The notes: generated from the sequence alone by a model not told the origin. A stretch of DNA of 9,605 nt from an uncultured Dehalococcoidia bacterium (GCA_937864275.1 CALMIW010000096.1:1-9605), one strand, 5' to 3'; shown: positions 1 through 5,815, counted from the first letter of the stretch. Translations and numbers: made by a program.

Positions 1-462
1 GGCGCCGCCGAACATCCCGGGGCTGAACTGCGCGCCCGCCGAGAAGAGGTCGAGGCGCTTGAGGCCAACGGCGATCGTGATCCCGCCGCCCATCGAGAGC
101 CCCGCGATGGCGCGCTGGTCGCGCCCTGGCGCGACACGGTAGTGCGCCTCGACGTGGGGGATGATTCCGTTGACGATCTCCTGCTCGGCGATGGTGTAGT
201 CCTGCGCCGGGATCGCCGGCGCACCCGGCCGCGCCGCGGCCGCCGCTGGTGATGTCGTGCGCGCGCCGCCGGTCTCGAGCACCGAGCTGTCGTGCCAGTT
301 GGCGTTCGGCAAGACGACGATCATCGGCCGCGCCTTGCCGTAGGTGGCGGCGAAATGGTCCGCCGAAGCCTGGGCACAGGCCATCACGTTCTCGAAGGTG
401 AACGTCTCTGCGATGATCGCTCGCCAGCCGTCGGTTCCGAAGTGGACAGGGTTCTCAGTCAT
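1..462 (-). CDS. Chimeric gene: phosphomannomutase N-terminus joined in frame to an esterase, partial at left edge
   Basis: The frame is open from an ATG at 462 to the window edge (154 codons seen). Residues 1 to about 46 look like the start of a phosphomannomutase/phosphoglucomutase, with FGTDGWRAII at 8-17 followed by FTFENV. From about residue 47 the sequence is instead an esterase-D/PF00756-type alpha/beta hydrolase: PMIVVLPN, then an Ala/Pro-rich stretch (about 72-86), IIPHVEAHYRV, and the nucleophile elbow GLSMGGG with Ser at about 123. Phosphomannomutases should instead continue into a VVGYDTR-like strand and, near residue 100, the phosphoserine loop; neither is present. The esterase part lacks the N-terminal portion its family normally has. 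The start is well supported because the ATG overlaps the stop of the upstream sugar-nucleotide gene (ATGA, 459-462), as expected for a phosphomannomutase coupled to a guanylyltransferase. The result is either a recombined, probably non-functional gene or an assembly join. Confidence 0.75.
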   Translation of the reverse strand, partial: MTENPVHFGTDGWRAIIAETFTFENVMACAQASADHFAATYGKARPMIVVLPNANWHDSSVLETGGARTTSPAAAAARPGAPAIPAQDYTIAEQEIVNGIIPHVEAHYRVAPGRDQRAIAGLSMGGGITIAVGLKRLDLFSAGAQFSPGMFGGA

Positions 463-1466
463 TGGCCACCATCATAGCGGCCGCCCGCTTCGATGCTCGT
501 GCCCGGCGGGACGACCGCACCCGGCCCAATCTGCGCGCCCCTGCCGGCGACAACGCCGTTCAGTACAGCGCCCACCCCCACGAAGACGTTGTCGGCCAGG
601 ATTGAGTCCTTCACCTGCGCGCCCGCTGAGATAGTCACATGCTCCCAGAGGATCGAGTCCTCCACGCTGGAGCTCATCTGCAAGAGGCAGCTCGCGCCGA
701 CGGCCGTCCCTTTGAGGAGTCCGGTGGACGCGAGCCTCGCCCCCGGGGCGACCGCGTTGCGTTCCTCCAGCAGTTCCTTCGAAGCCTGCAGGTAGCGCGC
801 GGATGTCCCGAGGTCGGCCCACATCCCGTCGAACTGGTGGCCGAGCACCGTCCGCCGCCGCGCCACCAGCGAAGGGAACAGCGTCTCCTCCACCCGCACC
901 GCGCCGCGTGGGATCTCGTCGACCAGGCCAGGCTCGAAGATCCAGACCCCGGCGTTCACGAGATTGCTCGGCGCCGTTCCTGGCGGCGGCTTCTCCACGA
1001 ACCCCGTGATCAGCCCCGTGTCATCGACGACGGCGACGCCGAACTGCGAGGGATCGGGCATCTCCTTCAGGGCCATCGTCAGGTCGGCCTGGCGTTCGAT
1101 GTGTTCGGCGAGCGCCGGCCCGAAATCGAAGTCCACGTAGATGTCGCCGTTCAGGACGGCGAAGCGGCCGGCGATGCCCGCGGCGTGGACGGCGTTGCGG
1201 ATCGCGCCGCCGCTTTCGAGGCGTTCGCGCTCGAGGATCGGCACGATCTCGAGCGCGCCGCGCATCCCGCCCGGGTAGGCCTTCGCAAGGTCCTCGTTCG
1301 CCTGGCCGAGGGCGAGCACCACCCGTCCGAAGCCGGATCGCTCGAGCCAGTCGAAAAGGTACTCAATCGCCGGCCGGTTGAGCAGCGGCACCAGGCTCTT
1401 GTGCCGGTGGCTCGTGAGCGGGCGGAGGCGGGTGCCCTGCCCACCGACCAGGAGGATTGCGTCCAC
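459..1466 (-). CDS. NDP-sugar pyrophosphorylase, mannose-1-phosphate guanylyltransferase-like
   Basis: A 335-residue nucleotidyltransferase that would join a sugar 1-phosphate to an NTP, releasing pyrophosphate and giving an NDP-sugar for glycan synthesis in the cytoplasm. The N-terminal Rossmann-like domain has the nucleotide-binding signature GGQGTRLRPLT at 8-18, a metal-binding NGD at 106-108, an EKP motif at 158-160 and NAG at 171-173. Residues from about 238 form a left-handed beta-helix of hexapeptide-like repeats (for example VGVGAVLNGVVAGRGAQIG). The start is a GTG at 1466-1464, 11 bases after the metK stop, with no strong Shine-Dalgarno, so coupling to metK translation is likely. The stop overlaps the next gene as ATGA. 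GDP-mannose is the best guess because the overlapping gene begins as a phosphomannomutase. Glucose-1-phosphate thymidylyl- or uridylyltransferase activity cannot be excluded. Confidence 0.85.
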   Translation of the reverse strand: MDAILLVGGQGTRLRPLTSHRHKSLVPLLNRPAIEYLFDWLERSGFGRVVLALGQANEDLAKAYPGGMRGALEIVPILERERLESGGAIRNAVHAAGIAGRFAVLNGDIYVDFDFGPALAEHIERQADLTMALKEMPDPSQFGVAVVDDTGLITGFVEKPPPGTAPSNLVNAGVWIFEPGLVDEIPRGAVRVEETLFPSLVARRRTVLGHQFDGMWADLGTSARYLQASKELLEERNAVAPGARLASTGLLKGTAVGASCLLQMSSSVEDSILWEHVTISAGAQVKDSILADNVFVGVGAVLNGVVAGRGAQIGPGAVVPPGTSIEAGGRYDGGQ

Positions 1467-1477
1467 TGTGCGGGATT

Positions 1478-2671
1478 CTACCGTCCGGCCGTCGTTCGGA
1501 GGTCAACGGCCCGTGAAGTGTCTTCCCACGGCAGGTCGAGGTCGGTCCGGCCGAAGTGCCCATAGGCCGCGGTTGGCCGGTAGATCGGCCTTCGCAGGTT
1601 CAGGTCGCGGATGATGGCACCCGGCCGCAGGTCGAAGTGCTTGCGCACCGCCTGCAGAATCACCGTGTCTTCGACGACGCCGGTGCCGAAGGTCTCGACG
1701 CCGATGCTCGTCGGCTGCGCCACGCCGATGGCGTACGAGAGCATGAATTCGCACCGCGTGGCCAGGCCCGCAGCGACGATGTTCTTGGCCACCCAGCGGG
1801 CCGCATAGGCGCCCGAGCGGTCGACCTTTGTCGGGTCCTTTCCGCTGAAGGCGCCGCCTCCGTGCCGGGCGATCCCGCCATAAGTGTCGACGATGATCTT
1901 GCGTCCCGTCAGCCCGGCGTCGCCTCGCGGCCCGCCCACCACGAACCGGCCGGAAGGATTCACATACACCTTCGTCCGGTCGTCGATGAGCGACTTGTCC
2001 ACGATCGTGCCGATGATGTGCTCGCGCACGTCGGTGTTGATGGTCTCGTTGTCCACATCCGGGGCATGCTGGGTGGAGATGACGACGGCCTCGGCCCGCA
2101 GCGGCTGCCAGTCGTCGCCGTACTCGATCGTCACCTGGCTCTTGCCATCGGGCCGCAGCCAGTGCAATTCGCCGCTCTTCCGGGCCTGGGAGAGCCGGCG
2201 CGTCAGCCGGTGGGCGAGCGAGATCGTAAGCGGCATCAGTTCCGGCGTCTCGGTGCAGGCGAAGCCGATCATCATCCCCTGGTCGCCTGCTCCCGTGTCG
2301 AGGTCGGAGGTCTCGATCTGCCCGTGGCGCGCTTCCCACGAACGGTCGACGCCCCCCGCGATATCGGGCGACTGTTGCCCGATCGCGGTGATGACGCCGC
2401 ACGTCTCGGCATCGAAGCCGATTTCAGAGGAGGTGTAGCCGATCTCCCGGATCGTCTGGCGGACGATGTTCGGGATTTCGACGTAGGTCTTCGTCGTAAT
2501 CTCCCCCGTGACGAGGACGAGGCCGTTGGTGATCGCGGTCTCACAGGCGACGCGGGCCTGGTGGTCGTCGCGGTAGATCGCGTCGAGCACCGCGTCCGAG
2601 ATCTGGTCGCACACCTTGTCCGGGTGGCCCTCGGTAACCGATTCCGAGGTGAGGAGCTTCCGTTCAGTCAT
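1478..2671 (-). CDS. metK: S-adenosylmethionine synthetase (methionine adenosyltransferase)
   Basis: MetK makes S-adenosylmethionine from methionine and ATP in the cytoplasm, releasing phosphate and pyrophosphate. The 397-residue product has the family's usual length. It carries the ATP-binding GHPDK motif at 15-19, the signature GAGDQGMM at 127-134, and the phosphate-binding GGGAFSGKD at 271-279. It ends with the family's usual C-terminal region (GHFGRTDLDLPWE). The start at 2671 is chosen because it gives the canonical N-terminus (MTERKLLTSESVTEGHPDK) and sits 5 bases after the AAGGA-type ribosome binding site GGAAGGAC. The frame stays open for 33 more codons upstream, but those lie in the structured leader. 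It is the first gene of a minus-strand operon with a sugar-nucleotide gene 11 bases downstream. The leader holds a SAM-type aptamer and a terminator, so feedback control by its own product is likely. Confidence 0.97.
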   Translation of the reverse strand: MTERKLLTSESVTEGHPDKVCDQISDAVLDAIYRDDHQARVACETAITNGLVLVTGEITTKTYVEIPNIVRQTIREIGYTSSEIGFDAETCGVITAIGQQSPDIAGGVDRSWEARHGQIETSDLDTGAGDQGMMIGFACTETPELMPLTISLAHRLTRRLSQARKSGELHWLRPDGKSQVTIEYGDDWQPLRAEAVVISTQHAPDVDNETINTDVREHIIGTIVDKSLIDDRTKVYVNPSGRFVVGGPRGDAGLTGRKIIVDTYGGIARHGGGAFSGKDPTKVDRSGAYAARWVAKNIVAAGLATRCEFMLSYAIGVAQPTSIGVETFGTGVVEDTVILQAVRKHFDLRPGAIIRDLNLRRPIYRPTAAYGHFGRTDLDLPWEDTSRAVDLRTTAGR

Positions 2672-2676
2672 CTGTG

Positions 2677-2685
2677 GTCCTTCCG
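2677..2685 (-). promoter_or_regulatory. metK ribosome binding site
   Basis: On the minus strand this reads CGGAAGGAC and lies 5 bases before the metK ATG. It fixes the start at 2671 rather than at any in-frame upstream codon. The same nine bases are perfectly complementary to GTCCTTCCG at 2797-2789, which is the 5' arm of a leader hairpin, so the site could be sequestered in an alternative fold. Confidence 0.7.
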
Positions 2686-2700
2686 TTGCAGTTCGCGGGG

Positions 2701-2733
2701 CAAAGAAAAACCCCTCGCGTTCCGGTAAGGGGT
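2701..2733 (-). terminator. Intrinsic terminator in the metK leader
   Basis: On the minus strand the arms ACCCCT (2733-2728) and AGGGGT (2715-2710) form a stem, extendable by a U-G pair, followed directly by the U-rich run TTTTTCTTT. It lies about 30 bases before the metK start, downstream of the aptamer. This is the usual place for the terminator of a SAM-responsive attenuator. The 3' arm CGAGGGG (2717-2711) can pair instead with CCCCTCG at 2776-2770, giving a possible antiterminator. Confidence 0.75.
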
Positions 2734-2758
2734 CGGATTCGCTCCCGCTGCGGGTGCG

Positions 2759-2827
2759 CCCCTCGTCCACGAGGGGCGAGTCCTTCCCCGGAAGGACTCG
2801 CCTTTTGTTGCCCTTCCGCGGAAGGGC
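2759..2827 (-). promoter_or_regulatory. Hairpin array between the metK aptamer and terminator (likely expression platform)
   Basis: Three strong inverted repeats lie in a row. At 2810-2827 is a perfect 18-base palindrome, GCCCTTCCGCGGAAGGGC. At 2775-2802 is a 13-bp stem (arms GGCGAGTCCTTCC and GGAAGGACTCGCC) with a 2-base gap. At 2759-2776 is a 7-bp stem (CCCCTCG/CGAGGGG) with a 4-base loop. The second and third overlap at 2775-2776. Arms of the second and third are also complementary to the metK ribosome binding site and to the terminator's 3' arm, respectively. That suggests mutually exclusive folds. The stems are seen directly; the regulatory role is inferred. Confidence 0.55.
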
Positions 2828-2828
2828 C

Positions 2829-2889
2829 GCGTTGTCTTGGCACCTTGGAGGCTTACCAGGTTGCCGGGCGCCGGTCGCCCTCTTAACGC
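2829..2889 (-). promoter_or_regulatory. SAM-I/SAM-IV-clan riboswitch aptamer, compact form
   Basis: On the minus strand the segment holds the clan's conserved core: CGGCAACC, then AAGGTGCCAA, preceded by AAGAG. The helices can be drawn by eye. P1 is GCGTT (2889-2885) with AACGC (2833-2829). After junction AAGA, P2 is GGGCG/CGCCC (2880-2876 with 2870-2866) around the loop ACCGG. P3 is GGCAACCT (2865-2858) with AGGTGCC (2845-2839). The closing junction is AAGAC. It sits just upstream of metK, a classic target of SAM riboswitches, and a terminator follows. It differs from textbook SAM-I in having a very short P2, with no room for the kink-turn, and no P4 between P3 and P1. A covariance-model search would settle the family; an unrelated structured leader is the alternative. 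Confidence 0.65.
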
Positions 2890-2896
2890 TCCCGAA

Positions 2897-2925
2897 ATCC
2901 TAGCAGATAGCTCCCAGCTTCCGGA
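2897..2925 (-). promoter_or_regulatory. Probable metK operon promoter
   Basis: The minus strand has TGCTAGGAT, an extended -10 type element with hexamer TAGGAT at 2902-2897. A 17-base spacer leads back to a poor -35 (TCCGGA, 2925-2920). Initiation about seven bases downstream would start the transcript near the GGGAGCG that opens aptamer helix P1, which supports the placement. The -35 match is weak. Confidence 0.4.
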
Positions 2926-3066
2926 AGCAGTCATTTCGCCCTTTGGGGCCGGGTTCTTCACCCTTCTGGGCATCCTGTTTAGCGCCGCGGTCAGGGAAGG
3001 TTTTACAAGGAGATGCAAGCGGTATCGAAGGCTTCTATGGCCGCATGGATGTCACTGGCGAAGCTG
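2926..3066. other. Intergenic stretch with no recognised feature
   Basis: This part of the divergent intergenic region has no convincing gene on either strand. A 37-codon frame at 3013-3126 begins right against an AAGGAG with no spacer, and its product resembles nothing I recognise. No RNA gene or repeat was seen. Confidence 0.5.
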
Positions 3067-3080
3067 TTGACGTTAGTCAC
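3067..3080 (+). promoter_or_regulatory. FNR/DNR-type operator upstream of the nos cluster
   Basis: The 14-mer TTGACGTTAGTCAC is an inverted repeat, TGAC-N4-GTCA. Its arms have the same spacing as the FNR/DNR/NNR consensus TTGAT-N4-ATCAA and match it at 7 of 10 arm positions. It is centred about 103 bases before the cupredoxin start. A weak -10-like CTAAAA at 3107-3112 would place transcription start near 3119 and the operator at about -45, close to the usual -41.5 of activator sites. This fits oxygen- or nitrogen-oxide-responsive control of N2O respiration. The sequence match is direct; the regulator is inferred. Confidence 0.4.
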
Positions 3081-3166
3081 ATATCCGCAGACATCTCGGG
3101 ACGACGCTAAAAGCATCTCAGGTTAAGGGAAGGGCAAGGGCACAAATCCAGGCGCCCGCTCGAAAT

Positions 3167-3172
3167 GGAGGG
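3167..3172 (+). promoter_or_regulatory. Ribosome binding site that decides the cupredoxin start
   Basis: GGAGGG lies four bases before the ATG at 3177. A second in-frame ATG at 3165 overlaps this site and has no Shine-Dalgarno of its own, so 3177 is preferred. Confidence 0.7.
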
Positions 3173-3176
3173 TTCG

Positions 3177-3665
3177 ATGTTCAGCAAAGGAAAATCATTC
3201 CGGTGGGCGCTCATTGCGCCGGTTGCCATCCTGGGGCTGGCGCTGGGTGCCTGCGGCGGCGACGACGACGACGCGGCCGACGATGACAACGGCGGCGGCA
3301 TTACCGTCGCGACCAAGACCGGCGGCACCGGTGGCAGCGCCACCCAGCCCAGCGGCGGCGACGACGACGACGACAAGGACGCCGAGACGATCACGGTCGT
3401 CATGACCGACAACAAGTTCACCCCCAACAAAATCACCGTCCCGGTGAACAAGAAGATCACCTTCGTCGCCAAGAACGAAGGCGCCGCCGTCCACAACATG
3501 AAGGTCCTTTCCAAGGCCACCGAAGGCAAGGACTACGTCAGCGACGCGATGGTGAACCCGGAGAAGGAGAGCAAGTTCTCCGTCACCTTCAAGAAGACGG
3601 GAACGGTCAAGTTCCAGTGCGATTACCACCTGCCTGACATGGCGGGGACCATCGAAGTCAAGTAA
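3177..3665 (+). CDS. Cupredoxin (type 1 copper) lipoprotein, candidate electron donor to NosZ
   Basis: The 162-residue product begins with a lipoprotein signal (MFSKGKSFRWALIAPVAI) and a lipobox LGAC with the lipidated Cys at 26. A tether of about 45 residues follows, rich in Asp and Gly (two Asp runs, at 29-37 and 62-66). The cupredoxin domain spans about 70-162. Likely type 1 copper ligands are His106 (AVHNM), Cys148, His151 and Met155 in QCDYHLPDM, in plastocyanin/auracyanin style. There is a single Cys in the loop, so it is not a CuA domain. The protein should be anchored on the outer face of the cytoplasmic membrane. It is the first gene of the nos cluster, with nosZ 93 bases downstream, and no cytochrome c gene is visible here. 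This makes it a plausible electron carrier to NosZ; a copper-delivery role is the alternative. Family and ligands are seen; the partner is inferred. Confidence 0.85.
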   Translation: MFSKGKSFRWALIAPVAILGLALGACGGDDDDAADDDNGGGITVATKTGGTGGSATQPSGGDDDDDKDAETITVVMTDNKFTPNKITVPVNKKITFVAKNEGAAVHNMKVLSKATEGKDYVSDAMVNPEKESKFSVTFKKTGTVKFQCDYHLPDMAGTIEVK

Positions 3666-3678
3666 CGGCCCCATCCCG

Positions 3679-3702
3679 GCGCCTGGTGTGGTGACCAGGC
3701 GC
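3679..3702 (+). other. Hairpin between cupredoxin gene and nosZ
   Basis: A perfect 9-bp stem, GCGCCTGGT (3679-3687) with ACCAGGCGC (3694-3702), has a 6-base loop. It lies 13 bases after the cupredoxin stop and has no following U-run. A processing, stability or partial attenuation element is more likely than a full terminator. It may set unequal levels of the two gene products. Confidence 0.6.
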
Positions 3703-3719
3703 TGGTGGAACCAAGAATC

Positions 3720-3737
3720 GGCCGGCGCGAGCCGGCC
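3720..3737 (+). other. GNRA-capped hairpin just upstream of the nosZ ribosome binding site
   Basis: A perfect 7-bp stem, GGCCGGC (3720-3726) with GCCGGCC (3731-3737), encloses GCGA, a GNRA-type tetraloop. It ends three bases before the nosZ Shine-Dalgarno. It could stabilise the 5' end of a processed nosZ transcript or influence ribosome access. Confidence 0.55.
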
Positions 3738-3740
3738 CCA

Positions 3741-3750
3741 GGAGAGGGAG
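3741..3750 (+). promoter_or_regulatory. nosZ ribosome binding site
   Basis: GGAGAGGGAG lies eight bases before the ATG at 3759. It selects that start over an in-frame GTG at 3705, whose extra 18 residues are Arg/Pro/Glu-rich and would bury the twin-arginine signal. Confidence 0.7.
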
Positions 3751-3758
3751 AACCCCAG

Positions 3759-5801
3759 ATGCCTATTACGAGAAGGGAACTCATCACCGGAGCGGCCGCA
3801 GGGGCCGGTGGCCTCGTCATCGGTGGAGTCACCGGCAGCCTCATTGGCGGCGGCGACGGCGATGGTGGTGGCGGTGGGTCTACCGGCCTGGCCGGCAAGG
3901 CGAACGAGGTCGCGCTCGCTCGCAAGCTGAGCCCCGACGATGTGACGCGCGCCGTAAAGACGTACGTCCCCGGCGGGAGCACGGAGGTGAAGGACGAGTT
4001 CTTCCTGATGTGCTCGGGCGGTCACTCCGGCCAGGTCATCGTCATGGGCGTGCCGTCCATGCGCATCCTCAAGATCATCGGCGTGTTCACGCCGGAGCCG
4101 TGGCAGGGCCACGCGACCGGTGCAGTTCACTCCGACGAGATCCTCGAACAAGGCACCGACTTCCAGCGCAAGCCGACCTCCCGCGAGGGCGGTACGCTCA
4201 CCTGGGGCGATACCCACCACCCGGCCTTGAGCGAGACGAACGCCGAATACGACGGCCGCTGGATCTACATCAATGACCGCGCCAACGGGCGCATCGCGAT
4301 GGTCGACCTTCGCGACTTCAAGACGAAGCAGATCGTCGACGTCCCGAACCTCGACAGCTCCCACGGCGGCGTCTTCTGCACGCCGAACTCCGAGTACGTC
4401 CACATCTCCACGATGTCGCCGACGCTCCTCGACCCGACAAAGGCGGAGACGGCGCTCGCGAACTTCAAGGACGCGTTCCGAGGTTACTCGACCTTCCTCA
4501 AAGTCGATGAGAAGACCGGCCGGATGGACCTGGCCAGGAGCTTCCAGATCGAGCTCCCTCCGTACACCCAGGACCTTGCCGACTCCGGCAAGCTCGAGAG
4601 CGACGGGTGGGTCTTCATCAACTCGTACAACTCCGAAATGGCCTACGGCGGCAACCTGGAGGGCGGCAAGCCGCTCGAAGTCGGCGCCTCCGCCAACGAC
4701 TTCGACATGATGCACATCATCAACTGGAAGAAGGCCGAGCAGATCGTCGCCAGCAAGTCGAAGACCATCAACGGCATGCGCGTCATCCCCATGGATGTCG
4801 CCGTCTCCGAAGGCATCCTCTTCCTGGCGCCGGAGCCGAAGAGCCCCCACGGCGTCGATGTCGCCCCGAACGGAAACTACATCACTGTCGGTGGCAAGCT
4901 GGACCCGCACGTCACGATCTACTCGATGGAGAAGATCAAGGCCGCGATCGAAAAGAAGGACTTCGAAAAGGTCGACCAGTTCGGCGTCCCGGTCCTCAAG
5001 CTCGATTCTGTCGTCGCCGGGCGTGTGGAAGTCGGCCTCGGCCCGCTGCACACGCAGTACGACGCCGATGGCTACGGCTACACCAGCCTCTTCCTCGATA
5101 GCGCGGTCGCCAAGTTCAGTCTCGGCGAGCCGTACTTCTCGGGCGACAAGACCTTCCAGCTCGTCGACAAACTGCCGGTCCACTACAACATCGGCCACCT
5201 GTGCACGATGGAGGGCGATACGGCCAAGCCCGCGGGCAAGTACCTGGTTGCCCTCAACAAGTGGTCCATCGACCGCTTCCCGGTCGTCGGCACGCTCAAG
5301 CCGCAGAACTTCCAGCTCGTCGACCTCAGTGGCGAGACGATGGAAATCCTCTGCGATACGCCAATCGGTATCGGCGAGCCGCACTACGTCCAGGCCATCA
5401 GCGTCGACAAGATCAAGGCGTGGGATGTCTACCCGATGGGTACCAACCCCGCCACCATGGAGAAAGACCCGAACTCCATCGACACCGGCGGCGAGAAGCT
5501 CCAGCGCAACGGTACTACCGTGGAAGCCTGGGTCAGCGTGAAGCGCAGCCAGTTCAAGCCGGACATCATCAACGCCAAGCGCGGAGACAAGGTCGTCCTC
5601 CACCTCACCAACGTCGAAAAGACGCCGGATGCGACCCACGGGTTCTCCATCCCGCGCTACAACATCAACGTCAGCCTCGACCCGGGCGAGTACACCAAGG
5701 TCGAGTTCACTGCCGATGCACAGGGGACGTTCGCGTTCTACTGCACCGAGTTCTGCTCGGCCCTCCACCTCGAAATGCAGGGGTGGCTGGTCGTCAGCTA
5801 G
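3759..5801 (+). CDS. nosZ: Nitrous oxide reductase, clade II-like, with twin-arginine signal
   Basis: NosZ reduces N2O to N2 outside the cytoplasmic membrane. The 680-residue precursor opens with TRRELITGAAAG, a twin-arginine-type signal, then a Gly/Asp-rich linker. The beta-propeller carries seven histidines placed as the CuZ ligands: 153 and 154 (DTHHPALSE), 202 (SSHGG), 364 (SPHGV), 431 (PLHT), 480 (IGHL) and 542 (EPHY). The C-terminal cupredoxin domain has the CuA site: His627 (THGF), then Cys662, Cys666, His670 and Met673 in CTEFCSALHLEM. All expected copper ligands are present, so the enzyme should be active. DTHHPALSE and CTEFCSALHLEM resemble clade II enzymes, which usually have Sec signals, so the RR motif is notable. 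No cytochrome c domain is fused. The cupredoxin gene lies upstream, and nosL and nosDFY follow. Confidence 0.97.
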   Translation: MPITRRELITGAAAGAGGLVIGGVTGSLIGGGDGDGGGGGSTGLAGKANEVALARKLSPDDVTRAVKTYVPGGSTEVKDEFFLMCSGGHSGQVIVMGVPSMRILKIIGVFTPEPWQGHATGAVHSDEILEQGTDFQRKPTSREGGTLTWGDTHHPALSETNAEYDGRWIYINDRANGRIAMVDLRDFKTKQIVDVPNLDSSHGGVFCTPNSEYVHISTMSPTLLDPTKAETALANFKDAFRGYSTFLKVDEKTGRMDLARSFQIELPPYTQDLADSGKLESDGWVFINSYNSEMAYGGNLEGGKPLEVGASANDFDMMHIINWKKAEQIVASKSKTINGMRVIPMDVAVSEGILFLAPEPKSPHGVDVAPNGNYITVGGKLDPHVTIYSMEKIKAAIEKKDFEKVDQFGVPVLKLDSVVAGRVEVGLGPLHTQYDADGYGYTSLFLDSAVAKFSLGEPYFSGDKTFQLVDKLPVHYNIGHLCTMEGDTAKPAGKYLVALNKWSIDRFPVVGTLKPQNFQLVDLSGETMEILCDTPIGIGEPHYVQAISVDKIKAWDVYPMGTNPATMEKDPNSIDTGGEKLQRNGTTVEAWVSVKRSQFKPDIINAKRGDKVVLHLTNVEKTPDATHGFSIPRYNINVSLDPGEYTKVEFTADAQGTFAFYCTEFCSALHLEMQGWLVVS

Positions 5802-5815
5802 CGAATTCGAGCACA

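Noticed and set aside
639..2728. Long plus-strand open frames opposite the guanylyltransferase and metK
   Set aside because: They mirror conserved minus-strand genes, are rich in Arg/Pro/Asp/Val, and have no ribosome site or family match.
2672..2770. N-terminal extension of MetK by 33 residues
   Set aside because: It runs through the terminator and its U-run, and MetK proteins begin at the MTERKLLTSES position, where there is a good ribosome site.
2775..2808. The 13-bp hairpin followed by TTTT on the plus strand, as a plus-strand terminator
   Set aside because: No plus-strand gene lies upstream to be terminated, the T-run is short and interrupted, and the hairpin is better explained as part of the metK leader.
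3013..3126. A 37-codon frame upstream of the cupredoxin gene
   Set aside because: The AAGGAG abuts the ATG with no spacer, the product matches nothing I know, and the likely operator and promoter lie inside it.
3127..3140. Three GGG runs before the cupredoxin gene as a G-quadruplex
   Set aside because: Only three close tracts are present; the fourth is about 30 bases away, at the ribosome site, so a stable quadruplex is not supported.
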